From assembly GCF_006861655.1 (NCBI RefSeq), contig NZ_SESI01000002.1, positions 594,775 through 658,774 on the forward strand: a stretch of 64,000 nt of DNA, in the 5' to 3' direction. A model generated the notes under the pieces. It worked only from the letters and a program-made list of their open reading frames with translations. It made no database searches and was not told the DNA's origin. The translations under genes and the position numbers were made by a program. Of this stretch, positions 1 through 8,427 are shown piece after piece. Source of the stretch: Halonotius roseus. GTDB lineage: Archaea; Halobacteriota; Halobacteria; Halobacteriales; Haloferacaceae. Every line of letters begins with the position of its first letter. The first letter of the stretch is position 1.

Positions 1-85
1 TGGGGCGAACCGACCCGACGTGTGTCGACGGGGATGATCGCCGTGGTAGCTGGCAGGCCCCGCCCGCGGCGCGGAGGTGACACCG
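1..85. other. Left edge, upstream of cheB
   Basis: The 85 bases before cheB probably hold the 3' end of a further gene cut by the window edge. All three plus-strand frames stay open for some distance (stops at 35-37, 78-80 and 91-93), so the right frame cannot be chosen. In other haloarchaea a cheY or cheW gene often sits near cheB; that is context only and is not readable here. Confidence 0.3.
73..80 (+). promoter_or_regulatory. Shine-Dalgarno deciding the cheB start
   Basis: GGAGGTGA is a full match to the anti-Shine-Dalgarno end of haloarchaeal 16S rRNA. It sits 5 nt before the GTG at 86 and overlaps the upstream in-frame GTG at 77, so it favours 86 as the cheB start. Confidence 0.7.
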
Positions 86-1150
86 GTGCGTAAGCCACGA
101 ACGGTCGTCGTCGACGACTCCCGATTTATGCGCGGGCTGATCTCCGATCTCCTCGATGAGGCCGGCGTACCGGTCGTCGGCGAGGCCAAGGACGGCGTTG
201 AGGCCCTTGAGGTCATCGCCGAGGAGGAGCCCGACGCGGTGACGATGGATCTGGAGATGCCGCGGATGAACGGCATTGAGGCCGTCGAGCGAATCATGGA
301 TGAGCAGCCGACGCCGGTGCTCATGCTGAGTGCCCACACCGAGGATGGGGCGGAAGTCACCTTCGAAGCCCTCGAAAAGGGTGCGGTCGACTTCTTCTCG
401 AAACCCGGCGGCGAGGTGTCGATGGGCGTCTCCCAACACGCCGACCAACTCGTGGCGACGCTGCGGTCGGTTGCCGACGCCGACCTCAGCCAGGCCAGCC
501 GGCAGGCCGCCGACACCCAACGCCAGCCGGCGAGTCCGGGAGCCGGCGGCGCGGCCACAACAGGGCTGGAACCCTTCGACGACCAACGGACGATCGTCAT
601 CGGCTCCTCGACCGGCGGCCCCGACGCCGTCGAGCAGGTGATGAGCGAGCTGCCCGCCGGCGACGCGCGGGTGATCGTCGTCCAGCATATGCCGGAGGCG
701 TTCACCGCGCGGTTCGCCGATCGGCTGGATAACGCCTCCCGGTACGACGTGCGGGAGGCCACCGACGGCGCGCGGATCGATGCCGGCGAGGCCGTCGTCG
801 CCCGCGGCGGGAGCCATCTCGGGATCGCGGGCTACAGCAACGGGCGGATCCGCCTGGAGCTGATCGAGGAGGATCGCGGCCACTCGGTTCACCCCGCTGT
901 CGACGAGACGATGACCTCGGTCGCCGAGACGATCGATGATCCGCTGACCGGTGTCATCCTCACCGGGATGGGGTCGGACGGTGCCGAGGGGATCTGTGCG
1001 ATGCAGCGGGCTGGCGCGACGACGATCGCCCAAAACAAGGCAAGCTGTGTGATCTACGGCATGCCGAAACGGGCGATCGAGGCGGGCTGTATCGATGAGG
1101 TTCGCCATATCGACGACATTGCGACAACGATCAGGGAGCTGGTACAATGA
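86..1150 (+). CDS. cheB: CheB, chemotaxis response regulator / protein-glutamate methylesterase
   Basis: CheB removes methyl groups from (and deamidates) taxis receptors in the cytoplasm and, with CheR, sets adaptation. The N-terminal ~120 residues are a receiver domain: VVVDDSRFMR supplies the acidic pocket, and the Asp in TMDLEMPRMNG (about residue 55) is the phosphorylation site. After a Pro/Gly/Ala-rich linker (~140-165) comes the methylesterase domain with its triad regions IGSSTGGP (Ser), VVQHMP (His) and GMGSDGAEG (Asp). The length, about 354 residues, is normal. The GTG at 86 is preferred to that at 77 because a perfect Shine-Dalgarno lies just before it. The stop overlaps the cheA start (ATGA), so the two genes are probably translationally coupled. 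Confidence 0.96.
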   Translation: MRKPRTVVVDDSRFMRGLISDLLDEAGVPVVGEAKDGVEALEVIAEEEPDAVTMDLEMPRMNGIEAVERIMDEQPTPVLMLSAHTEDGAEVTFEALEKGAVDFFSKPGGEVSMGVSQHADQLVATLRSVADADLSQASRQAADTQRQPASPGAGGAATTGLEPFDDQRTIVIGSSTGGPDAVEQVMSELPAGDARVIVVQHMPEAFTARFADRLDNASRYDVREATDGARIDAGEAVVARGGSHLGIAGYSNGRIRLELIEEDRGHSVHPAVDETMTSVAETIDDPLTGVILTGMGSDGAEGICAMQRAGATTIAQNKASCVIYGMPKRAIEAGCIDEVRHIDDIATTIRELVQ

Positions 1151-3477
1151 GTGACGCACACCGCAAGGCATTCGTGGCCGAAAGTGAGGAAGGTATCACC
1201 GAGCTCAACAACGCACTGCTGGATCTGGAGTCCGATCCCGACGACGACGAGGCGATGGACTCGATCTTCCGGATCGCCCACACGCTGAAAGGCAACGCCT
1301 CAGCGATGGGGTTTGAGTCGGTCAGCGAGCTGGCCCACGAGATGGAGGATCTGTTGGATGAGGTTCGAGAGGGCCACATCGAGGTCGACATCGAGCTGAT
1401 GGATCTGCTCTTCGACTCCGTCGACTATCTCGATGCGATGGTCGGCGACATCGCCGAGGACGGCGAGACGGATATCGACGCCAGCGGCGTCGAAGCCGAT
1501 CTCAGAGAGAAGCTGGAAACCGGAAGCGTCGGCGGCGACACTGACACAGCCGACAGCGGCGATACAGCCGACGACGCGGCCGCCGAGGCTGCCGACGAAA
1601 CCGACAACGAAGCCGCCGAAGTCGACGCCGAAGCTGACGACGCCGCGGAGACGACCGAGGAGGAAGCGGACGACGCAGCCGAGGAAACAGACGAGGAAGC
1701 AACTGAAGACACAGCCGACGAGACAGACGAGGAAACGGACGAACCGGACGCTGCAACGGCCGACGCCGGCGGAGCGGCGGTCGCTGCCGACGACCTCCCC
1801 GAGTCGATCGCCAACGCCGAGCTTGAGACCAGCGAGGCGGTCTACCGGGCGGAGGTCGGGCTCGGCGACACCGAGATGCCGGGCGTCGAGGCGATCTTCA
1901 TCATGCAGGAGATCGAGAGTGCCTACGACCGGATCGGCACCCAGCCGGCCCAAGAGACAATCGAGGACGGCGACTTCGAGGAGACCTTTGATGTCTTTGT
2001 GATCGACATCTCGGCCAGCGAGATCGAGGGCATCCTCAGCGAGCTTGGCAAAGTCGAGTTCGCCTCCGTCAGCGCGATCACCCCGAACGTCGATGATCCG
2101 ATAGCTGTCGCCGAGGCCATCGAGGGCGGCACCGCAGGCGAGACCGCCGAGCCATCAGCCGAATCGGCGGAGTCCGACAGCGGCACCGAGACAACAGCCG
2201 ACGACGACGCCGACGACACCGCCGACAGCGACGAGGACGACGAGGAGAGTGAAGAAAGCGACAGCAGCGACGACAGCGATGACAGCGGTGGCCGATCCAG
2301 TCCCGGATCGAGCGATCGCTCCGGGCCGGGGGGTTCGGGCTCCGACGAGACAGACATCCAGTCGGTGCGGGTCGATGTCAACCAGCTCGACGAGCTCTAC
2401 AATCTCGTTGAACAGCTTGTGACGAGCCGGATCAAGCTCCGCCGGGAGATGGAGCGGGAGGGGATCGACTCCGACAACCTCGACGAGCTCGACAAGATCA
2501 CCGGCAACCTCCAGGATACGGCGATGGACATGCGGCTCATCCCGCTGTCGAAGATCGTCGACACCTTCCCGCGGCTGGTGCGGGATGTCGCCCGTGAGAC
2601 CGGCAAACAGGTGAACTTCACCGTCACCGGCGAGGATATCGAGCTCGATCGCACGATCCTCACCGAGATCCGCGATCCCCTGATCCACGTGCTGCGCAAC
2701 GCCGTCGACCACGGGGTCGAGCCGCCGGAGGAACGCGAGAAGAAGGGCAAAGATCCAACCGGCAACGTCTCGCTGACGGCGACCCGCGACCGCGATCACG
2801 TCAACATCGAGGTCTCCGACGACGGTGCGGGGCTCGATCCGGAGATGCTCAAGGAGAAAGCCATCGAGAAAGGGGTCAAAACCGAAAGCGAACTCGAACG
2901 GATGGAGGAGTCGGAGATCTACGATCTGGTCTTCCATCCGGGCTTCTCGACGGCCGAGGAGGTCACCGACGTGAGCGGCCGCGGTGTCGGGATGGATGTT
3001 GTTCACAACACCGTCAAACAGCTTGACGGGACGGTCAACGTCGAAAGCGAACTCGGCGAGGGAACAACCGTCACCCTCCGGCTGCCGGTGACCGTGGCGA
3101 TCGTGAAGGTCATGTTCGTCGAGGTCGGCGGCACCGAGTACGGCATCCCGGTCAAAAACATCGCCGAGGTCACCCGCGCCAACGACATCCGGACGACCAA
3201 AGGCGACGAGATCATCAACCACGACGACGAGATCTACCCGATCCTCCGGCTCAGCGACGCCCTCGATGAGCCGAGCAGCGTCAACGGTGACGGGATGCTG
3301 TTGCGGATCCGGGAGGAACACCGCAAGGTCGCCCTCCACTGCGATAAGGTGATCGACCAAGAGGAGGTCGTCGTCAAACCGCTTGAGGGCGTGCTGAGTG
3401 GGATCCCCGGGCTCAGCGGGACGGCCGTGTTGGGTGATGGTGATGTGGTTGCGGTGCTCGATGTGGTGACGCTATGA
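1147..3477 (+). CDS. cheA: CheA, chemotaxis sensor histidine kinase
   Basis: CheA autophosphorylates under receptor control and passes phosphate to CheY and CheB. Domains in order: HPt (residues 1-110, phospho-acceptor His45 in FRIAHTLKGNA); an Asp/Glu/Ala/Thr-rich linker (~125-210); an alpha/beta segment (~215-315) in the place of the CheY/CheB-binding P2 domain; a second Asp/Ser/Gly-rich linker (~330-400); the P3 dimerisation helices (~405-465); the P4 ATPase (HVLRNAVDHG, DDGAGLD, GRGVGMDVV); and the P5 CheW-like domain to residue 776. The two acidic low-complexity linkers make it longer than bacterial CheA (about 650 residues). It starts inside the cheB stop and ends inside the cheR start, so the three genes form one transcription unit. 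Confidence 0.97.
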   Translation: MSDAHRKAFVAESEEGITELNNALLDLESDPDDDEAMDSIFRIAHTLKGNASAMGFESVSELAHEMEDLLDEVREGHIEVDIELMDLLFDSVDYLDAMVGDIAEDGETDIDASGVEADLREKLETGSVGGDTDTADSGDTADDAAAEAADETDNEAAEVDAEADDAAETTEEEADDAAEETDEEATEDTADETDEETDEPDAATADAGGAAVAADDLPESIANAELETSEAVYRAEVGLGDTEMPGVEAIFIMQEIESAYDRIGTQPAQETIEDGDFEETFDVFVIDISASEIEGILSELGKVEFASVSAITPNVDDPIAVAEAIEGGTAGETAEPSAESAESDSGTETTADDDADDTADSDEDDEESEESDSSDDSDDSGGRSSPGSSDRSGPGGSGSDETDIQSVRVDVNQLDELYNLVEQLVTSRIKLRREMEREGIDSDNLDELDKITGNLQDTAMDMRLIPLSKIVDTFPRLVRDVARETGKQVNFTVTGEDIELDRTILTEIRDPLIHVLRNAVDHGVEPPEEREKKGKDPTGNVSLTATRDRDHVNIEVSDDGAGLDPEMLKEKAIEKGVKTESELERMEESEIYDLVFHPGFSTAEEVTDVSGRGVGMDVVHNTVKQLDGTVNVESELGEGTTVTLRLPVTVAIVKVMFVEVGGTEYGIPVKNIAEVTRANDIRTTKGDEIINHDDEIYPILRLSDALDEPSSVNGDGMLLRIREEHRKVALHCDKVIDQEEVVVKPLEGVLSGIPGLSGTAVLGDGDVVAVLDVVTL

Positions 3478-4286
3478 GACAGTTCGAAGACAAGGGGTTC
3501 GGCCGGGTGATCCGCCATATCCAGGATGAGGTCGACTTCGAGCCGGAGTACTACAACCCGGACTATCTCGATCGGCGGATCACCGCCCGGATGCGACGCC
3601 AGGAGGTCGAGGAGTACGACGACTACCTGGAGGTGCTGCAATCTGACAGCCGCGAGAAGGAGGCGTTGATGGATTCGCTGACGATCAACGTCACCAACTT
3701 CTTCCGAAACCAGGAGATGTGGGAGGCCTTGCGGCCGGTGTTGCGCGATCTCACCGACGAGAACCGCCGGGTGCGGGTCTGGAGCGCGCCGTGTGCTGAC
3801 GGCCGGGAGCCGTACTCGGTGTCGATGCTCGCCCGCGACGACCGGAAGATCGACGACAGCCGGCTCACCATCGTCGGCACCGACATCAGCGACGAGGCGC
3901 TCGAAAACGCCCAGGCGGGCACCTACGAGACGACCCGAACGACCGATATCGGCGAGGAGCTCAGCCTGCTCGACGATCCCGAAAAATACGTCGACGTCGA
4001 TGACAACAAGTTCACGGTCAAACCGGAGATCCGCGACGATATCCGGTTTGAACGCCACGACCTGATCCAGGATGGGCCACGGCGAAGCAGTAATCTGGTC
4101 TTCTGTCGGAACCTCCTGATCTACATCGACAGCGAGTTCAAGATCCCGATCTTCAAGACGCTGACCGACTCGATGGACGCCGGCAGCTATCTCGTCATCG
4201 GGATGACCGAAACGCTCCCACAGGAGCTCCGGGATGACTTCGAGCCGGTCAACAAACGATGCCGTATTTACCGGTACACGCCGTAG
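3474..4286 (+). CDS. cheR: CheR, receptor glutamate methyltransferase
   Basis: CheR transfers methyl from S-adenosylmethionine to glutamates of taxis receptors, opposing CheB. The N-terminal helical domain carries an Arg-rich stretch (DRRITARMRR). The SAM fold begins at RVWSAPCADGREPYS, which corresponds to the WSAgCstGEEPYS signature, and VFCRNLLIYID matches the conserved FCRNvliYf motif. The length of 270 residues is typical. The ATG overlaps the cheA stop by 4 nt. No cheC or cheD lies between cheA and cheR, although those genes are found there in some haloarchaea. Confidence 0.96.
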   Translation: MRQFEDKGFGRVIRHIQDEVDFEPEYYNPDYLDRRITARMRRQEVEEYDDYLEVLQSDSREKEALMDSLTINVTNFFRNQEMWEALRPVLRDLTDENRRVRVWSAPCADGREPYSVSMLARDDRKIDDSRLTIVGTDISDEALENAQAGTYETTRTTDIGEELSLLDDPEKYVDVDDNKFTVKPEIRDDIRFERHDLIQDGPRRSSNLVFCRNLLIYIDSEFKIPIFKTLTDSMDAGSYLVIGMTETLPQELRDDFEPVNKRCRIYRYTP

Positions 4287-4295
4287 AGGGTTCCA

Positions 4296-5504
4296 ATGTC
4301 GTTGTACGATCTCGCGCGATCCGGCGATGTTGACGGGCTCGAAGAGATGCTGTTGGAGAGCGACAGCGCGGCGGTGCGGAAACGGGCCTGTGAGCTGCTC
4401 GGCGAGGTCGCCACCACCGAGGATACCGACACCATCGAGACGATTGTCACGGTTGCGGTCACCGACGAGTCCGGCGCGGTCAAAGCCGCGGCCGTCGATG
4501 GCCTCGATGAGATCGGCGCGGAGGCCGTCGAGGAGCTGCTCGTCGAGATCACCGGCGAGAAGATCGAACAGGGTGCGGATTGGGCGGTCGCAAAGCGGTT
4601 TGCCAAGGCCCTGTCCTCGAACATCCCCGAGCTGCGGATGGCGGCGGCCTCCGCGCTCGGCAAGCTCGGCGACGAATCCGGGATCAACTCGCTGAAAAAC
4701 ACGCTCGGCGATAGCGATCCCCGCGTCAGACAGCGCGTCTGTATGGCCCTCGGCGAGATCAACCACGCCTCGGCGGTGCCGGCGTTGATCGATCGGCTCT
4801 CGGATCCCAACGGCCAGGTGCGCCACGAGGCGGCGATCGCGCTGTCGGCGATCGGCACCGACCAGGCACTTGCCGCGCTGAAAAATATGATGGACGCCGA
4901 CAACACGTCGATCCGGCGGATCGCCGCCTCAGCGTTAGGGGAGGCCGGCACCGCGGATGTGGTCGAGCCGTTGGCGTCGGCGTTGAACGACCCCGACGGC
5001 GGGGTGCGAAGCGCGGCGATCTACTCGATCATCGAGCTGCTGTCGAACGTCGACACCCAAAAGAGCCACTCGATCCGCGAGCGGATCGTCAACGAGCTCC
5101 AAGATGCCGACGATGCGACCGTTGTGCCGATCGTCGAGATCTTAGAGGAGAGCAGCCAGCGACGCCAACGCCGCAACGCCGCGTGGTTCCTCGGGCGGGT
5201 CGTCGACGAACCCAACCCGAAAACCGTCGAGGTGCTCGTCGACGCGCTCGAAAGCGACGACACCCAAACCGCCCAGTTTGCGGCCACCAGCCTCGCGGAG
5301 ATGGGTGGCAAACGCGTCGAAGAGGAGCTGTTGGATCTGGTGCAAAGTGACGCGCCCGACGACGCCCGCGCACAGGCCGTGTTCATCCTCGGGAAGGTCG
5401 GCGGCGAACAGTCCCGCGATGTCGTCGAAAGTCTTACTGAGGATGATAGTAAACAGGTGCGGAAGCGAGCGTTCTCGGCGATATCAAAGCTCAAAGGTCG
5501 ATAA
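4296..5504 (+). CDS. HEAT/PBS-lyase repeat protein of the che operon
   Basis: A 402-residue all-helical repeat protein. About a dozen units of ~31 residues recur with patterns such as DPRVRQRVCMALGEI, NGQVRHEAAIALSAIG and NTSIRRIAASALGEAG. It follows cheR after 9 bp, in the same operon. In Halobacterium salinarum a HEAT-repeat protein is encoded beside the two CheF proteins and was linked to the Che network by interaction work, so a scaffold role between Che proteins and the archaellum motor is a fair inference. There are no catalytic residues, membrane segments or zinc sites. A lyase role in phycobilin chemistry is unlikely; the family name only reflects the repeat. Confidence 0.85.
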   Translation: MSLYDLARSGDVDGLEEMLLESDSAAVRKRACELLGEVATTEDTDTIETIVTVAVTDESGAVKAAAVDGLDEIGAEAVEELLVEITGEKIEQGADWAVAKRFAKALSSNIPELRMAAASALGKLGDESGINSLKNTLGDSDPRVRQRVCMALGEINHASAVPALIDRLSDPNGQVRHEAAIALSAIGTDQALAALKNMMDADNTSIRRIAASALGEAGTADVVEPLASALNDPDGGVRSAAIYSIIELLSNVDTQKSHSIRERIVNELQDADDATVVPIVEILEESSQRRQRRNAAWFLGRVVDEPNPKTVEVLVDALESDDTQTAQFAATSLAEMGGKRVEEELLDLVQSDAPDDARAQAVFILGKVGGEQSRDVVESLTEDDSKQVRKRAFSAISKLKGR

Positions 5505-5576
5505 TGATATTACAGAGGGGCGAGACAGTACAATAACATGAATCCATCTGCACCCGGTGTGGGGCGGTGAGTAGCG

Positions 5577-6440
5577 ATGAGTGAGGGCGAATACAAGATC
5601 GCGGACACGAAAGGGCGGTTCGCCATGGCGGTCAGAGACGGACGACAGCTCAACAATGTCGACTGGTCACAGGGGCGGATCCTGCTGTCGAATCGCCGTC
5701 TCATCCTTGCCGGCAACGACGGCAAGCGGACGATCGCCCTTTCGGATATCTCCGGGCTCTCGGGGCGACAGGACGCCAGCCAGTCGATCGCGGCGGCCTC
5801 GAACTATCTGGCACTCAAACTCGGCGAGGACGTCATGTTGGTCTCGGCGGCCGACCACGATGAGTTCAAAACGGCGTTCTTCAGGGCGGTGCTTGACGAA
5901 AACATCGTCAAGGCAAAACATCCGGCTGTCGAGGGCGGTGTTGTCCAGGACACCTCCTGGGAGAAAGCCCGACTGAAGGTCGAGGCGGAGGCGATCGCCA
6001 CCGCGCTCCAAAGCGGGACGTTCGTCGAACTCGAACTGGAGGAGATCAGCGAGATCAACACCGAACAGCGGGAGATCGGCGGCGATGAGCGAACCGTGAT
6101 CCAGGTCTCCCACGTCGAAGGCCAAACGTCCGTCGAGACACATCTTACGGGGCCGCAACGAACCTGTGCGTTTGTCCAATCATTTCTCAAGGAGGGCGAA
6201 CGCCGGAGTGAGGCCAACGTCGATCTCGATCCCTCGGAAAAGGAGGTGCTGATGGCACTGTACTCCGGGGTGTCACCATTCGAGATCCCGGCGTTCATCG
6301 GTCAGGATGTCGACAATGTCGAGGAAACCTTCGAGAAGCTCATCGAGCTCGATATCGTCGATGAGGTGCGGACGCGCCACGAGGTGACGCTGAACTCCCG
6401 GGGGCGCAACATCGCCAGCGAAGCGATGAACGAGCAGTAA
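5577..6440 (+). CDS. cheF1: CheF, taxis adaptor to the archaellum motor (copy 1)
   Basis: CheF (DUF439) is an archaea-specific adaptor that binds phosphorylated CheY and couples it to the ArlCDE switch complex of the archaellum. This 287-residue protein has the family pattern: an N-terminal region with the segment QGRILLSNRRLILAG and the motif IALSDISGLSGRQD, a central beta-rich region, and a C-terminal winged-helix-like part (EVLMALYSGVSPFEIPAFIG) ending in a helix. It lies 72 bp after the HEAT gene on the same strand and is convergent with a paralogue 38 bp downstream, the same pairing as the OE2402F/OE2404R genes of Halobacterium. The family assignment rests on pattern recognition and context together. 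Confidence 0.87.
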   Translation: MSEGEYKIADTKGRFAMAVRDGRQLNNVDWSQGRILLSNRRLILAGNDGKRTIALSDISGLSGRQDASQSIAAASNYLALKLGEDVMLVSAADHDEFKTAFFRAVLDENIVKAKHPAVEGGVVQDTSWEKARLKVEAEAIATALQSGTFVELELEEISEINTEQREIGGDERTVIQVSHVEGQTSVETHLTGPQRTCAFVQSFLKEGERRSEANVDLDPSEKEVLMALYSGVSPFEIPAFIGQDVDNVEETFEKLIELDIVDEVRTRHEVTLNSRGRNIASEAMNEQ

Positions 6441-6478
6441 TCGGGGAAAACGAACAGTAGGTTCCACCTGCCGGAAGC

Positions 6479-7348
6479 CTACGCGTTGACGGATTCGATC
6501 TTCTTGTTGACGATGACCTGGCCTTTCGCTGTCAACGACAGCCCCTTGTCGCCGTCCTCGACGAGTTCCTTCTCCTTGAGCCGGTCGACGATGGCCTTTG
6601 TTTCGTTGATATCGCCGGTCACAAGCATCCCGAGCTCCGCGCTGCCGCCGGCACTGTACAGCGAGACAAGGGTTTCGACCTCCTCCTCGCCGACCTCGAT
6701 CTCCTGGAGATCCTCCATGATGTCGCTGTATTCGAGCCGGACGTACCGGCCCAACAGATTGAGCTTCCGGCCGTTCGGCAGCGTGACAAGCGTCGTCAAC
6801 GTCGTTCCGCCCTCGGAGTGATCGACCGACAGCGTCGGGCGGGTTTTCCCGCCGATATCGCGGTGCTCGCGGCCGAAGTCGATGACGCCACCCAGATCGA
6901 TCGTCACCGTTTCGTCGTTGGCTTCGAGATCCAACTGGCCGCGTTTCAAGCCGAGTTTCATCTTTCGGTCGCTGGCGTCGGTGATCCGCCCACCGCGTTT
7001 GGCCGGGTGTTTGACGATCACGGTTTGGCCGCCGATGATGACCTTGAAAAAGACGGTTTTGAACTTCTCGACGTTTTGGCCGGTGCCTTCGATGACCGCG
7101 ACCTTCTGTTGGCCGTCCTTCTTGTAGGCGATGGTGATGGTATCGTTGAAGAACTGTTTGAACGCCTGTGGTGGCGAGCCGATGTTGGTGTCGACGACCG
7201 AGGCCAGCGGGATGCGGGTCTCCTGGTCGTCGGTCACCAACACCAGCTGCTTGCGGCTGAGGAGCACGCGGCCGGTGATCGGTTCCATCGTCTCCATCTT
7301 CTCGGTGTAGAACCGACCGGCGAAATCCGCCACCACTGCCTCACTCAT
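6479..7348 (-). CDS. cheF2: CheF paralogue (copy 2)
   Basis: A second CheF-type adaptor of 289 residues. It shares the architecture of copy 1: TGRVLLSRKQLVLVTDDQE near residue 25, a hydrophobic block KFKTVFFKVIIGG aligning with copy 1 DEFKTAFFRAVLDE, and the C-terminal ETLVSLYSAGGSAELGMLVTG aligning with MALYSGVSPFEIPAFIG. It is transcribed towards copy 1, so it has its own promoter upstream of 7348. In H. salinarum only one of the two CheF proteins is essential for tactic switching; which copy matters here cannot be told. Both remain full length. Confidence 0.84.
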   Translation of the reverse strand: MSEAVVADFAGRFYTEKMETMEPITGRVLLSRKQLVLVTDDQETRIPLASVVDTNIGSPPQAFKQFFNDTITIAYKKDGQQKVAVIEGTGQNVEKFKTVFFKVIIGGQTVIVKHPAKRGGRITDASDRKMKLGLKRGQLDLEANDETVTIDLGGVIDFGREHRDIGGKTRPTLSVDHSEGGTTLTTLVTLPNGRKLNLLGRYVRLEYSDIMEDLQEIEVGEEEVETLVSLYSAGGSAELGMLVTGDINETKAIVDRLKEKELVEDGDKGLSLTAKGQVIVNKKIESVNA

Positions 7349-7476
7349 GTCCTACTGTTCGTTCCGCAGTCCTCTTCATTGTTTCGCGCCGTCGATATGC
7401 GGGTGTGTCCGGTGGTTGTGGCCGGCTGGGGTTGAAACATGAACAAAGGGAGCCCGAACCTGCGGGAACAGCAAAG

Positions 7477-7482
7477 TCTAAT
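7477..7482 (+). promoter_or_regulatory. TATA-like box of the ferredoxin gene
   Basis: TCTAAT centred about 28 nt before the ATG at 7508 fits a promoter with almost no leader. It argues against the in-frame ATG at 7439, which lies upstream of this box. Confidence 0.45.
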
Positions 7483-7507
7483 GCAGTGGGTGTCCAACCG
7501 TCAGATG

Positions 7508-7897
7508 ATGCCAACGGTAACCTACCTCAACTACGAAGTGCTCGACGATCACGGCTGGGAGATGGACGACGACGACCTCTTCGATAAGGCCGAGGATGCT
7601 GGGCTTGACGGCGAGGATTACGGCGAACTCGATGTCAACGAAGGCGAGTATATCCTCGAATCCGCCGAGGCCCAGGGCTACGATTGGCCCTTCTCGTGTC
7701 GCGCCGGCGCGTGTGCGAACTGCGCGGCCATCGTCAAGGAGGGCGACATCGACATGGACATGCAGCAGATCCTCTCGGACGAAGAGGTCGAGGAGAAAAA
7801 CGTCCGACTCACCTGCATCGGCAGCCCGGACGCCGACGAGGTGAAGATCGTCTACAACGCCAAACACCTCGATTACCTCCAGAACCGCGTTATCTGA
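7508..7897 (+). CDS. fer: Haloarchaeal 2Fe-2S plant-type ferredoxin
   Basis: A small soluble electron carrier, in haloarchaea the partner of the pyruvate and 2-oxoglutarate:ferredoxin oxidoreductases. From the ATG at 7508 it has Met plus 128 residues, the length of the Halobacterium and Haloarcula ferredoxins, and near-identical text: [20 protein letters not shown] at the N-terminus with the acidic ~30-residue insertion typical of halophiles, then CRAGACANC and the distal Cys in RLTCIG, together four cluster ligands. The end DYLQNRVI also matches. An adjacent ATG at 7505 is possible. The next in-frame start at 7439 would add 23 residues not found in the family. Confidence 0.96.
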   Translation: MPTVTYLNYEVLDDHGWEMDDDDLFDKAEDAGLDGEDYGELDVNEGEYILESAEAQGYDWPFSCRAGACANCAAIVKEGDIDMDMQQILSDEEVEEKNVRLTCIGSPDADEVKIVYNAKHLDYLQNRVI

Positions 7898-7898
7898 A

Positions 7899-7985
7899 CG
7901 CTGGAGCTTCTCCAGCGACAACACATCCTCGCGTGAGGATGTGGCTCTCTTCTAGTCCGTAGCTGTGGCTGGCGATAACACAGCT
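7899..7985. terminator. Three stacked perfect hairpins after the ferredoxin gene
   Basis: Stem 1 pairs 7899-7906 with 7910-7917 (8 bp, 3-nt loop). Stem 2 pairs 7922-7930 with 7935-7943 (9 bp, loop GCGT). Stem 3 pairs 7961-7967 with 7979-7985 (7 bp). The first begins two bases after the stop codon. The gene immediately upstream is highly expressed in haloarchaea, so a transcription end or mRNA-stabilising structure is the plain reading. Imperfect hairpins of this kind also occur at ends of IS200/IS605-type elements, but no tnpB is present. There is no clear T-run. Confidence 0.5.
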
Positions 7986-8076
7986 GCTGTCGGATATCAT
8001 GAGTCGTGAGCCCACCGTCACCGCGGGCTGATCTGGGTTGAGCAGCATGCGGCTGGCAAGGAATACTGAACTCACA

Positions 8077-8098
8077 TTGTACACACACAAAGGTACAA
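8077..8098. promoter_or_regulatory. Inverted repeat, likely operator of the antitoxin gene
   Basis: TTGTAC (8077-8082) and GTACAA (8093-8098) form a perfect 6-bp inverted repeat with a 10-bp spacer, so arm centres lie 16 bp apart. It ends 26 bp before the antitoxin ATG, where a ribbon-helix-helix antitoxin would bind to repress its own operon. Confidence 0.5.
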
Positions 8099-8124
8099 GT
8101 CGAGAGAGACACACGGTATACCCA

Positions 8125-8427
8125 ATGAGTAGCGAAAAAAAGCGCGTCCAGTTTCGGGCTCCCGATCGACTGATCGATCGCACCGACGCGCTTGCGGATG
8201 TGCTCGGTGAAAACCGAACGGATATCCTTGTGACCGCACTCCGGGAGTATCTCCAGGAGGCGACCCACGACGACACGCTCGTCCAAGAGATCGCAGCCGC
8301 CTACTACGACGATGAGATCACCAGCAAACAGGTGGAAACGCTGCTGGGTGCGGCGGAAGCTGCGAATCTTCGGGTGCTAAAACAGCAGTTAGACAACGAC
8401 TTCATCGATGAGGTAGCCGAGACATAG
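8125..8427 (+). CDS. Ribbon-helix-helix antitoxin-like protein
   Basis: A 100-residue protein starting SSEKKRVQFRAPDRLIDRTD, the beta strand and first helix of a ribbon-helix-helix (CopG/Arc) fold, followed by a helical, acidic C-terminal part (DDEITSKQVETLLG, LKQQLDNDFIDEVAE) that would wrap the toxin. Its stop codon abuts the start of the PIN-like gene at 8428 with no gap, which indicates co-translation as a toxin-antitoxin pair. The ATG at 8125 is chosen because the RHH strand starts immediately after it; the ORF could open at 8038 but that would cover the putative operator. The UPF0175-like C-terminal shape is a guess. Confidence 0.75.
   Translation: MSSEKKRVQFRAPDRLIDRTDALADVLGENRTDILVTALREYLQEATHDDTLVQEIAAAYYDDEITSKQVETLLGAAEAANLRVLKQQLDNDFIDEVAET

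Noticed and set aside
3234-4826. A 530-codon minus-strand frame across cheA, cheR and the HEAT gene
   Set aside because: It is antisense to three clear genes. GC-rich haloarchaeal DNA produces long open antisense frames, and its protein has no family likeness.
4296-5504. Phycobilisome lyase function for the HEAT protein
   Set aside because: The repeat family shares the name only; haloarchaea have no phycobilins.
7439-7507. Longer ferredoxin N-terminus from ATG 7439
   Set aside because: The start at 7508 gives the exact family length and the PTVTYLNYE beginning, and a TATA-like box lies between the two starts.
7899-7985. A complete IS200/IS605 insertion
   Set aside because: Hairpins only; there is no tnpA or tnpB gene and no matching left end nearby.
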